From Bacteroidota bacterium (GTDB lineage Bacteria; Bacteroidota; Bacteroidia; Bacteroidales; Bacteroidaceae), in NCBI GenBank assembly GCA_023425865.1, contig JAFABV010000006.1:1-30682 (forward strand): a stretch of 30,682 nt of DNA, read 5' to 3'. Both the position numbers and the translations under genes were made by a program. Shown here one piece after another: positions 24,450 through 30,682 of the stretch (position 1 is its first letter; every line of letters starts with the position of its first letter). The notes under the pieces were generated by a model. The model searched no databases, was not told where the DNA came from, and saw nothing but the letters and a program-made list of their open reading frames with translations.

Positions 24450-25325
24450 ATGAGACAACTGAAAATCGCGAAGAACATTACCAGTCGCAACAGTGAGGCT
24501 CTTGACCGCTACCTGACTGAGATAGCCCGGGCCGCAATGCTCACCCCCGACGAAGAAGCGGCGCTCGCCCATACCATACGGCAGGGCGGCAAGGAGGGCG
24601 AACGTGCCCGCGACCGACTGGTAAGCGCCAATCTGCGCTTTGTGGTGTCAGTGGCCAAGCAGTATCAGCATCAAGGCATTTCGCTCACCGACCTAATCAA
24701 CGAAGGCAACATCGGACTGGTGAAAGCCGCTGAGAAGTTTGACGAGACACGCGGATTCAAATTCATTTCCTATGCTGTTTGGTGGATTAGGCAGAGCATT
24801 ATGGAAGCCCTTGCCATTAAGAGCCGCATCGTTCGTGTGCCGCTGAACCAGGTGGGCATTGCCGGAAAGGTGTCGAGAGCCACCGAGCAGTTTCTGCAAG
24901 AAAACGGAAGGGTGCCATCCGTACACGAACTGGCGCAGATCATTGGTGTCGATGAAGAACAGATTGAGGCCGCACAAGGCGCCGCCGGACACACCACCAG
25001 CATAGACGCCCCTTTGGGCAACGAAGACGACAACTCCATGGCCGACCTGCTTTCCTCAGACGACAGTGCCTTCAGGTCAGACAGCGGATTGGACAAAGAG
25101 TCGATGAACGAGTTTATCAACGACTTGCTCAAAGAGGTGATCAACCCCCGCGAACAGAAAATCATCAAGGAGTCGTTTGGCATTGGCGTCATGGAAAAAA
25201 GCCTCGAAGAAATTGCCGACGATATGGGCATGACGCGTGAACGCATACGACAGGTACGCGAAAAGGCACTCCGAAAGATTCGGTACAGCAAATACGCCGC
25301 CACGCTCAGACAATATCTCGGATAA
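24450..25325 (+). CDS. RpoD/SigA-like sigma-70 factor
   Basis: A 291-residue sigma-70 protein of the short Bacteroidetes RpoD type. It has region 1.2 (LDRYLTEIARAAMLTPDEE) and region 2 (NLRFVVSVAKQYQHQGISLTDLINEGNIGLVKAAEKFDETRGFKFISYAVWWIRQSI), and region 4.2 (SLEEIADDMGMTRERIRQVREKALRKIR). Some positions differ from the usual primary sigma of Bacteroides as I remember it. After WWIRQSI it reads MEALAIKSRIVRVPLNQVGIAGKVSRA, where the common form is LQALAEQSRIVRLPLNQVGSLNKI. It may therefore be a second, group 2 paralogue rather than the housekeeping factor. Monocistronic with a clear promoter. Confidence 0.85.
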   Translation: MRQLKIAKNITSRNSEALDRYLTEIARAAMLTPDEEAALAHTIRQGGKEGERARDRLVSANLRFVVSVAKQYQHQGISLTDLINEGNIGLVKAAEKFDETRGFKFISYAVWWIRQSIMEALAIKSRIVRVPLNQVGIAGKVSRATEQFLQENGRVPSVHELAQIIGVDEEQIEAAQGAAGHTTSIDAPLGNEDDNSMADLLSSDDSAFRSDSGLDKESMNEFINDLLKEVINPREQKIIKESFGIGVMEKSLEEIADDMGMTRERIRQVREKALRKIRYSKYAATLRQYLG

Positions 25326-25403
25326 GTCCGCCTACCCGTTGTAGCCGCTCGGCCTCCCGGGCGGTTACCTCAAACCCCAAATCGGTCATTAGGACGCAAT
25401 TAC

Positions 25404-25550
25404 TTAGATTTGGGTTAAATCTCTACGGCGCTGTTTTTGCCGTTGCCCACGACGGTGCATGTCGAGCATCATCTTCGCTCCTATCCATACCAGTATCACC
25501 GTGAGCAGCACAAAAACCGCAATCAGTATATATAGCTCTGTTTTTCCCAT
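25404..25550 (-). CDS. 48-residue single-pass membrane microprotein
   Basis: A short frame starting ATGGGAAAAACAGAGC codes for MGKTELYILIAVFVLLTVIL..., 48 residues. One strong membrane helix covers about residues 6-28 and a very basic tail follows (HRRGQRQKQRRRDL). A -7 box (TACCTTTG, 25577-25570) lies 19 bp upstream. The frame fills most of the otherwise empty space between two genes on the other strand. CCCAAATC (25376-25383) and GATTTGGG (25407-25414) form an inverted repeat at its 3' end. I do not recognise a family. The topology resembles small regulatory membrane proteins, but no function can be assigned. Confidence 0.55.
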   Translation of the reverse strand: MGKTELYILIAVFVLLTVILVWIGAKMMLDMHRRGQRQKQRRRDLTQI

Positions 25551-25569
25551 AAGTGGTGTGATGTTTCTG

Positions 25570-25577
25570 CAAAGGTA
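25570..25577 (-). promoter_or_regulatory. -7 promoter element, microprotein
   Basis: TACCTTTG on the minus strand, ending 19 bp before the microprotein ATG at 25550. No proper -33 was found. Confidence 0.45.
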
Positions 25578-25628
25578 GTGTTTTTACATGTGAAAACTTA
25601 AAACCAAATGGGAAATAATGTTATCGCG

Positions 25629-25661
25629 TTTGGCAGTAAAGCGAGTTTTTCACTATCTTTG
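25629..25661 (+). promoter_or_regulatory. Promoter of alpha/beta hydrolase gene
   Basis: TTTG at 25629-25632 is followed after 21 bp by TATCTTTG at 25654-25661. Only CCATT separates the -7 box from the ATG, so this transcript should also be leaderless. Confidence 0.6.
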
Positions 25662-25666
25662 CCATT

Positions 25667-26470
25667 ATGCGCAAAATTCTCATTACATGTGTGTTGCTGC
25701 TCGCGACACTCCTCACATGGGCGCAGGCTTCGTCGTTCGAAGCCAAGCGCGGAGTGATACCCGGAGGTTATAACTTCTGGATACATACCCCCGATGACTA
25801 CGAGCCCGGCGGTCATCGCTTCCCACTGATTATCTTTCTGCACGGCGCCAGCCTGTGCGGCAACAACCTCGACCGCGTGCTGCGCTATGGCACCATGGAC
25901 GCCATAGAGAAAGGCAAGCGCATACCTATGCTCGTGGTGGCACCCCAGAACCCGGGCGGGGCGTGGAATCCCAAAAAACTCAACGACCTGCTGACGTGGA
26001 TGGAGGACCACTACAGCGTAGACACCACCCGGGTGTATGTCTTGGGAATGAGCTTAGGAGGCTACGGCACCATGGACTTTGTGGCGGCATACCCTCACAA
26101 AATAGCCGCTGCCATGGCACTATGCGGCGGCAGTTCACGGCGCGACGTACAATCCTTGGGACAGGTGCCGCTCTGGATCATGCACGGCACGGCCGACAAG
26201 GCGGTATCGGTGAAAGAGTCTAAACGTGTGGTAGAGGCCTTGCAGCAGCAGGGGCACGACCAGCTGTTGCGCTACGACTGGTTTGGAGGCGCCTCACACG
26301 GTTATTTGGCTCGGGTGTTCTATCTGCAGAAAACCTATGACTGGCTCATCGCCCATTCCTTGCACGACCGCCCGCGTGAGGTGAGCACCATCTTCGATAT
26401 CACCAAAGACGACATTGCCAGCACCTACCGCGAACTGAAGATCGACGCCAGCCTATACGAGAAAGATTAG
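25667..26470 (+). CDS. Secreted alpha/beta-hydrolase, esterase-like
   Basis: A 267-residue exported serine hydrolase. A signal peptide ends near TWAQA. LIIFLHGA (54-61) provides the oxyanion-hole region, G-M-S129-L-G-G is the nucleophile elbow, and HGTADKAVS gives D177. GASHGYL gives H211, so the full Ser-Asp-His triad is visible. The layout matches the carboxylesterase/feruloyl esterase-like or phospholipase/carboxylesterase group found in Bacteroidetes, which acts on polysaccharide esters or other small esters. No polysaccharide-utilisation genes are adjacent, so the substrate is open. Confidence 0.86.
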   Translation: MRKILITCVLLLATLLTWAQASSFEAKRGVIPGGYNFWIHTPDDYEPGGHRFPLIIFLHGASLCGNNLDRVLRYGTMDAIEKGKRIPMLVVAPQNPGGAWNPKKLNDLLTWMEDHYSVDTTRVYVLGMSLGGYGTMDFVAAYPHKIAAAMALCGGSSRRDVQSLGQVPLWIMHGTADKAVSVKESKRVVEALQQQGHDQLLRYDWFGGASHGYLARVFYLQKTYDWLIAHSLHDRPREVSTIFDITKDDIASTYRELKIDASLYEKD

Positions 26471-26648
26471 TCGGGCGCCAACGCTAAGGCTACCAATAGC
26501 GTGTACGCTCACCTCCACCCCGCTTTTATCTCCTCTCCGGCCAAGCGCTCACCGCCTTGGCGACAGGGGAAACCGTCATCCTGAAGCACGCGTAAGCAGC
26601 CGTTGTCCTGGCACACGGATTATTGCCACGCAGGGTGGGTTTCGTTGC

Positions 26649-26705
26649 TTTCACGCGGCGCCGCAGAGAAGAAAGAGTTATGCTTCTGTGCCGCGCCGCG
26701 TGAAA
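26649..26705. terminator. Strong 13-bp-arm hairpin, possible terminator
   Basis: TTTCACGCGGCGC (26649-26661) pairs perfectly with GCGCCGCGTGAAA (26693-26705). The stem continues inward as GCAGAGAAG/CTTCTGTGC with one mismatch, giving a stem of about 22 bp and an 11-base loop. No U-tract follows on the plus strand. It may end the hydrolase message or be one more member of the repeat family. Confidence 0.45.
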
Positions 26706-26744
26706 AAGTTTCAGCGGACAGCAATCATTTTGAATTATAAACTG

Positions 26745-26752
26745 TATCTTTG
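26745..26752 (+). promoter_or_regulatory. -7 promoter element, bcp
   Basis: TATCTTTG fits TAnnTTTG, 24 bp before the ATG at 26777. The expected -33 TTTG at 19-21 bp is not seen. Confidence 0.5.
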
Positions 26753-26776
26753 CCATTACATTCATTATAAATCGAA

Positions 26777-27232
26777 ATGAACATGGAAATAGGACAGAAA
26801 CTACCCGAGATACTGGGCAAGGACCAGAATGGCAATGAAGTGAGACTGAATGATTTCGCCGGAAAGAAATTGGTGTTGTACGTTTATCCCAAGGACAACA
26901 CGCCGGGCTGCACGAACGAGGCCTGCAACCTGCGCGACAACTATCAGCGCTTTCTCGACCAGGGTTATGCCGTGGTGGGCGTGAGCATCCAGGACGAGAA
27001 GTCGCACCAGCGCTTCATTGAGAAATACGAATTGCCTTTCCCGCTGATTGCCGACACCGACTTGCAGTTGGTCAACGCGTTAGGCGTGTATGGCGAGAAG
27101 AAAAACTACGGACGCACCTATATGGGCACGTTCCGTACCACCTTTATCGCAGACGAGAACGGTGTCGTCACCAAGATTTTCGGACCCAAGCAAATCAAGG
27201 TGAAGGAGCACGCGGAGCAGATATTGGGATAA
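26777..27232 (+). CDS. bcp: Thioredoxin-dependent peroxiredoxin Bcp
   Basis: A 151-residue cytoplasmic thiol peroxidase of the BCP/PrxQ family that reduces hydrogen peroxide and organic peroxides with thioredoxin. The family motif YPKDNTPGCTNEAC gives the peroxidatic C45 and the resolving C50, five residues later as in E. coli Bcp. Length is normal for the family. The first ATG (26777) is used; a second ATG two codons later (26783) is equally possible. Monocistronic; an inverted repeat (TTACACC...GGTGTAA, 27295-27323) lies downstream. Confidence 0.92.
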   Translation: MNMEIGQKLPEILGKDQNGNEVRLNDFAGKKLVLYVYPKDNTPGCTNEACNLRDNYQRFLDQGYAVVGVSIQDEKSHQRFIEKYELPFPLIADTDLQLVNALGVYGEKKNYGRTYMGTFRTTFIADENGVVTKIFGPKQIKVKEHAEQILG

Positions 27233-27294
27233 CGACCATTGATACCAACGCTGCCCTGTGTGGCAAGGATAATTAACGTTACGGCAAAGGGTGA

Positions 27295-27323
27295 TTACAC
27301 CTGAGGGCGTTCCCACGGTGTAA
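27295..27323. terminator. Weak inverted repeat after bcp
   Basis: TTACACC (27295-27301) and GGTGTAA (27317-27323) form a 7-bp stem with a 15-base loop. There is no T tract, so it is tentative. Confidence 0.25.
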
Positions 27324-27361
27324 CACACCGCTATCGTTTAATTACCATAAAGTATAGATTC

Positions 27362-28462
27362 ATGAGACAAGACAATCGTGTGGCCCTGATTACCGGCGTC
27401 ACAGGTCAGGACGGCAGTTACCTGGCAGAACTTCTGTTGGAGAAAGGATATGAAGTACACGGAACCATCCGCCGCTCGTCGGTAGACTATCGCGAGCGCA
27501 TCGCCCACCTTGAGGGCAGGCCTCATTTCCATCTGCACTATGCTGACCTTGGCGACTCGATGAGTATCCTCGGCGTGGTGGGCAAGGTGCGTCCCACCGA
27601 GATTTACAACCTCGCCGCCCAGAGCCATGTACAGGTGAGCTTCGACTCACCGGAGTTTACCGCTGACGTCGATGCCGTGGGCGTACTCCGCATCCTTGAG
27701 GCCGTGCGCCAGTTAGGACTCACCGACACGTGCCGCATTTACCAGGCATCCACCTCAGAACTCTATGGCAAGGTGGAGGAGGTGCCGCAGAATGAGAACA
27801 CGCCGTTTCACCCTTACAGTCCGTATGCCGTGGCCAAGCTCTATGGCTTCTGGATCGTGAAGGAGTATCGTGAGGCTTACAACATGTACTGCTGCTCGGG
27901 CATACTCTTCAACCACGAGAGCGAGCGCCGCGGCGAGACCTTCGTGACGCGCAAGATCACGCTGGCCGCCGCACGCATCAAGCAGGGAAAGCAAGACAAG
28001 CTCTACCTCGGCAACCTCAGCAGCCTGCGCGACTGGGGGTACGCCAAAGACTATGTGGAGTGCATGTGGCTGATACTGCAGCAAGACAAGCCCGAAGACT
28101 TCGTCATTGCCACGGGGGTGCAGCATTCGGTGCGCGAGTTCTGCTACCACGCCTTCAAGCGTGTGGGCATCGAACTGGAATTCCAGGGCGAGGGCATCGA
28201 CGAGAAGGGCATCGACAAGGCGACGGGCAACGTGCTCATCGAGGTGTCGCCCGACTTCTACCGGCCCACCGACGTGGTCAACCTCTGGGGTGACCCCACC
28301 AAGGCCAAGGCCAAACTGGGCTGGAACCCTAACACCACAAGTTTTGAGCAACTGATCAACATCATGGTCGACAGCGACATGGCCAAGGTGGCATCGGATG
28401 GCGCGGCCGAAAAAGTGCGCACCAACCTTGCGGAGTATCTGGAGAAGGGCATCGTGAAATAA
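27362..28462 (+). CDS. gmd: GDP-mannose 4,6-dehydratase
   Basis: A 366-residue extended short-chain dehydrogenase. It converts GDP-D-mannose to GDP-4-keto-6-deoxymannose, the first step to GDP-L-fucose. The nucleotide-binding motif TGVTGQDGSYLAE is at 11-23, and GTIRRSS follows as in other Gmd proteins. The catalytic Y155-x3-K159 lies in YSPYAVAKLYG, with ASTSELYGKV upstream. Length matches Gmd (about 370). It is followed 42 bp later by fcl on the same strand, so the two form one pathway operon. Confidence 0.95.
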   Translation: MRQDNRVALITGVTGQDGSYLAELLLEKGYEVHGTIRRSSVDYRERIAHLEGRPHFHLHYADLGDSMSILGVVGKVRPTEIYNLAAQSHVQVSFDSPEFTADVDAVGVLRILEAVRQLGLTDTCRIYQASTSELYGKVEEVPQNENTPFHPYSPYAVAKLYGFWIVKEYREAYNMYCCSGILFNHESERRGETFVTRKITLAAARIKQGKQDKLYLGNLSSLRDWGYAKDYVECMWLILQQDKPEDFVIATGVQHSVREFCYHAFKRVGIELEFQGEGIDEKGIDKATGNVLIEVSPDFYRPTDVVNLWGDPTKAKAKLGWNPNTTSFEQLINIMVDSDMAKVASDGAAEKVRTNLAEYLEKGIVK

Positions 28463-28504
28463 GCCACCCCGCCACACGCCACAAACGTTATTGAGGCATA
28501 TACA

Positions 28505-29722
28505 ATGTTAAACAAAGATTCAAAAATATACATTGCCGGACATCATGGGCTCGTGGGCTCAGCCATCTGGAACAACCTGCTCCAGCGTGGCTATACCCAT
28601 CTCGTAGGACGTAGCCACCGCGAGCTTGACCTCACCGACCAACTGGCCGTGAAGCGCTTCTTCGACGAGGAGCGGCCCGACGCCGTGATTCTCGCCGCTG
28701 CCTTCGTGGGCGGCATCATGGCCAACTGGCTCTATCGTGCAGACTTCATCATGCAGAACATGAAGATGCAGTGCAATGTCATCGAGCAGTCGTATCTACA
28801 CGGCGTGCAGAAACTTTTATTCTTAGGCTCTACGTGCATATACCCCAAAAACGCGCCGCAGCCCATGACCGAAGACTGCCTCCTCACGGCACCCTTGGAA
28901 TACAGCAATGAGGAGTATGCCATCGCGAAGATTGCCGGACTGAAGATGTGCGAAAGCTACAACCTGCAGTATGGCACCAACTACATCGCCGTGATGCCCA
29001 CCAACCTCTACGGTCCCAACGACAACTTCCACCTCGAAAACAGTCATGTCATGCCGGCCATGATGCGCAAGGTGTATCTGGCCAAGCTGTTGCACGAGGG
29101 CAACTGGGAGGCTATCCGCACCGATATGCACAAGCGGCCCATCAATCCCAACGACAAGCTCGCGTCACTCATCGGTGAGGACAATGTCGACGGCTCCGCC
29201 GCCGAAGACCGCATCCGCCAGGCGCTGGCCTTTTACGGCATCGAACCCAACCGCGTGACGCTATGGGGCGACGGCAGCGCGCTGCGCGAGTTTCTATGGA
29301 GCGAAGATATGGCCGACGCCTCGGTACACATCCTGCTCAACGTCGACTTCAGCGACATCATTGGCATAGAGAAATACTCTTCCGTATTCTATGGTGCCAA
29401 GACCGACGGCGCCATCGACCGCAATAACAGCGAGGGGCGCGGTGGCGCCATTCCCGCCCTGGGCGAGATACGCAACTGCCACATCAACGTGGGTACCGGC
29501 AAAGAGCTCACCATCAAACAACTCTCCGCCCTCGTGGCCCAGGCCGTCGCCTTCACCGGCGACATCATTTGGGATGCCACCAAGCCCAACGGCACACCCC
29601 GCAAGCTCATCGACGTGGAGAAACTCCACCGCCTCGGGTGGACCCACCGGGTGGAAATAGCCGACGGCGTGAGGAAACTGTACGAGTGGTATACCAAATC
29701 ATTAGGTATGAACAACATTTGA
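28505..29722 (+). CDS. fcl: GDP-L-fucose synthase (epimerase/reductase)
   Basis: A 405-residue NADPH-dependent epimerase/reductase that turns the Gmd product into GDP-L-fucose. GHHGLVGSAIW (12-22) is the dinucleotide loop, LGSTCIYPK carries the catalytic serine region, and Y138-x3-K142 is in EEYAIAK. It is about 80 residues longer than E. coli Fcl (321). Extra sequence occurs at about LAKLLHEGNWEAIRTDMHKRPINPNDKLASL... and after HILLNVDFSDI. Bacteroidetes homologues are also longer as far as I recall, so this is probably lineage-specific. With gmd it supplies GDP-fucose for capsule or glycoprotein fucosylation. Confidence 0.93.
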   Translation: MLNKDSKIYIAGHHGLVGSAIWNNLLQRGYTHLVGRSHRELDLTDQLAVKRFFDEERPDAVILAAAFVGGIMANWLYRADFIMQNMKMQCNVIEQSYLHGVQKLLFLGSTCIYPKNAPQPMTEDCLLTAPLEYSNEEYAIAKIAGLKMCESYNLQYGTNYIAVMPTNLYGPNDNFHLENSHVMPAMMRKVYLAKLLHEGNWEAIRTDMHKRPINPNDKLASLIGEDNVDGSAAEDRIRQALAFYGIEPNRVTLWGDGSALREFLWSEDMADASVHILLNVDFSDIIGIEKYSSVFYGAKTDGAIDRNNSEGRGGAIPALGEIRNCHINVGTGKELTIKQLSALVAQAVAFTGDIIWDATKPNGTPRKLIDVEKLHRLGWTHRVEIADGVRKLYEWYTKSLGMNNI

Positions 29723-29844
29723 TGCCGATATATAATAATTTGGCACATTTATTGTAATATTTATAATCAAGGGCCGTTAGTATTAATGACCACTTGTGTG
29801 AACAGTAGTATATATCATATATCAACCCATTAAATATTAAGATT

Positions 29845-30336
29845 ATGGAAATTTCAAAGAAAATGCAGGACGCGTTCAATGAGCAGATTAAGTTAGAGTT
29901 CTTCTCTGCCAATCTCTATCTCCAGATGGCTTTCTGGTTCCGCAAAGAGGGCTGGAAGGGATTCTCAAACTGGATGTACAAGCAGAACGAGGAAGAGCGC
30001 AAGCACGCTTTAGACATGGCACAGTTTGTGCTCGACCGCGGTGGCGTGCCTGAGCTGACTGCCATCGACGCCGTTCCCACGGAATATGAGTCACCGAAAG
30101 ATGCCTTTGAGAAAACCCTCGAGCACGAGCGCCAGGTATCGGCTGCCATCGATAAGTTGGCTGACGTAGCCGACGAGGAGCACGACCGTGCCGCCGCCAA
30201 CTTCATCGCTAAGTTTGTGGACGAGCAGGTAGAGGAGGAGAAGAGCGTTCGCGATATCCTCACCATCTTCCGTCATCGTTCAAGCTCCGCCCATTCGTTG
30301 ACCAAGATCGACGATATGCTCGGCGCCCGCGTATAA
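29845..30336 (+). CDS. ftnA: Bacterial non-haem ferritin
   Basis: A 163-residue subunit of the 24-mer iron store. The ferroxidase ligands are all visible one residue later than in E. coli FtnA: E18, Y25, E51, H54 (EERKHALDM), E95 (LEHERQ) and Q128/E131 (DEQVEEEK). Length equals the family norm. It oxidises Fe(II) and stores the mineral core, protecting an anaerobe from iron/oxygen stress. No TAnnTTTG box is obvious in the 122-bp AT-rich region upstream. A strong hairpin follows the gene. Confidence 0.95.
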   Translation: MEISKKMQDAFNEQIKLEFFSANLYLQMAFWFRKEGWKGFSNWMYKQNEEERKHALDMAQFVLDRGGVPELTAIDAVPTEYESPKDAFEKTLEHERQVSAAIDKLADVADEEHDRAAANFIAKFVDEQVEEEKSVRDILTIFRHRSSSAHSLTKIDDMLGARV

Positions 30337-30391
30337 TTCGTTGGTATCATAGGGGCTTGCCCTTGCAAGCTCCGTGTACGCCAAAATGTCA

Positions 30392-30426
30392 ACAGCCTGT
30401 CAGTGTTCATCACACTGACAGGCTGT
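30392..30426 (+). terminator. Hairpin downstream of ferritin
   Basis: ACAGCCTGTCAGTGT (30392-30406) pairs perfectly with ACACTGACAGGCTGT (30412-30426), a 15-bp stem with a 5-base loop. CGTCATTTGG follows, so the U-tract is weak. Very likely the transcription end of the ferritin gene. Confidence 0.75.
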
Positions 30427-30555
30427 CGTCATTTGGAGGCAGCATGAGGCAACGGCGGTGGTTATTGTCACGCAGAGGTGGTTTCTATCGTATAAGGTGT
30501 TGTAGTCATGGAGACTTTCTTGACTAATTTACGCAACTTGCCATAATACACATTA

Positions 30556-30682
30556 CCGTGTCTTCATTTCTACGCCTGATGGTTCTATATAAAATGATCC
30601 GATAGTTTTATATAGAACCATCAGGTGGTTTTATATTAAATCATCCGATGGTTTTATATAAAATCATCCGTGCATAGTCACA
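30556..30682 (-). repeat. Right copy of 127-bp terminal inverted repeat
   Basis: This is the exact reverse complement of bases 1-127, with the four 22-bp palindromic units at 30578-30668. Outside the perfect match a few more bases agree (ATGTGTA on the inner side) before similarity is lost. It follows the ferritin gene and its hairpin. The units are themselves near-perfect palindromes, so each could form a cruciform or bind a dimeric protein. Confidence 0.93.

Larger units (their letters stand above)
26471..26776. other. Intergenic region with repeat fragment and Bcp promoter
   Basis: This 306-bp stretch has no credible gene. It contains a CACGCAGGG fragment of the dispersed repeat family (about 26628), a long hairpin (26649-26705) and the -7 box of the bcp gene. 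Confidence 0.6.

Noticed and set aside
1..30682. Composite transposon or integrative element defined by the terminal repeats
   Set aside because: No transposase, integrase or recombinase gene is present, the content is mostly housekeeping, and the repeat has a third, diverged copy inside.

Overview
The window looks like chromosomal or large-replicon DNA from a Bacteroidales bacterium, most likely a member of the Prevotellaceae. Three things point there. Many genes are preceded by the Bacteroidetes -7 element TAnnTTTG rather than a Shine-Dalgarno sequence. The sigma factor, the ferredoxin-flavodoxin protein and the short C-terminal sorting-like tail (YTLDGR...LPRGIY) of the secreted M6 peptidase are typical of the group. 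Intergenic spaces carry the 'CACGCAGAGGCGCAGAG' and 'ACACGGATGGCACGG' repeat families common in these genomes. Both ends of the window are the same 127-base sequence in opposite orientation, so the window probably ends at a dispersed repeat, possibly because it is a whole contig.

Layout. 1-3751: terminal palindromic repeat, then three minus-strand genes (TPR protein, EFR1-type flavodoxin/ferredoxin protein, secreted M6 metalloprotease). 3752-7572: a replicon-maintenance-like module made of an iteron-like array (GTCGC boxes spaced about 22 bp), a 1.2 kb extremely AT-rich stretch, a ParA ATPase, a DUF3408-like, ribbon-helix-helix-like partner, and a 44-bp tandem repeat that could be its centromere. 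7573-11987: Nudix hydrolase, a translationally coupled pair (small membrane protein plus secreted beta-propeller protein), and an SLC13/DASS anion symporter. 11981-13325: a 203-bp element with 23-bp terminal inverted repeats, repeat blocks, a 22-bp tandem array and a diverged copy of the terminal repeat. 13326-20246: an AraC-type regulator divergent from a complete tripartite RND efflux operon (adaptor, pump, TolC-like channel). 20422-21693: a PBP4-type D,D-carboxypeptidase lipoprotein. 21694-23032: a 1.3 kb gene-free block of nested inverted repeats. 23033-30336: CarboxypepD_reg-like secreted protein, RpoD-like sigma factor, a 48-codon membrane microprotein, secreted alpha/beta hydrolase, Bcp peroxiredoxin, the GDP-fucose genes gmd and fcl, and ferritin.

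How it fits together. The efflux operon with its divergent AraC regulator is a self-contained inducible export unit with a visible candidate operator. gmd and fcl make GDP-L-fucose from GDP-mannose for surface glycans. Bcp and ferritin are stress and iron genes. The most interesting part is 3.9-7.5 kb, where iteron-like sites, an AT-rich tract, parA, a probable centromere-binding partner and a tandem repeat lie in order without conjugation genes. This suggests an origin/partition locus of a secondary replicon or a domesticated one. No replication initiator gene is present in the window.
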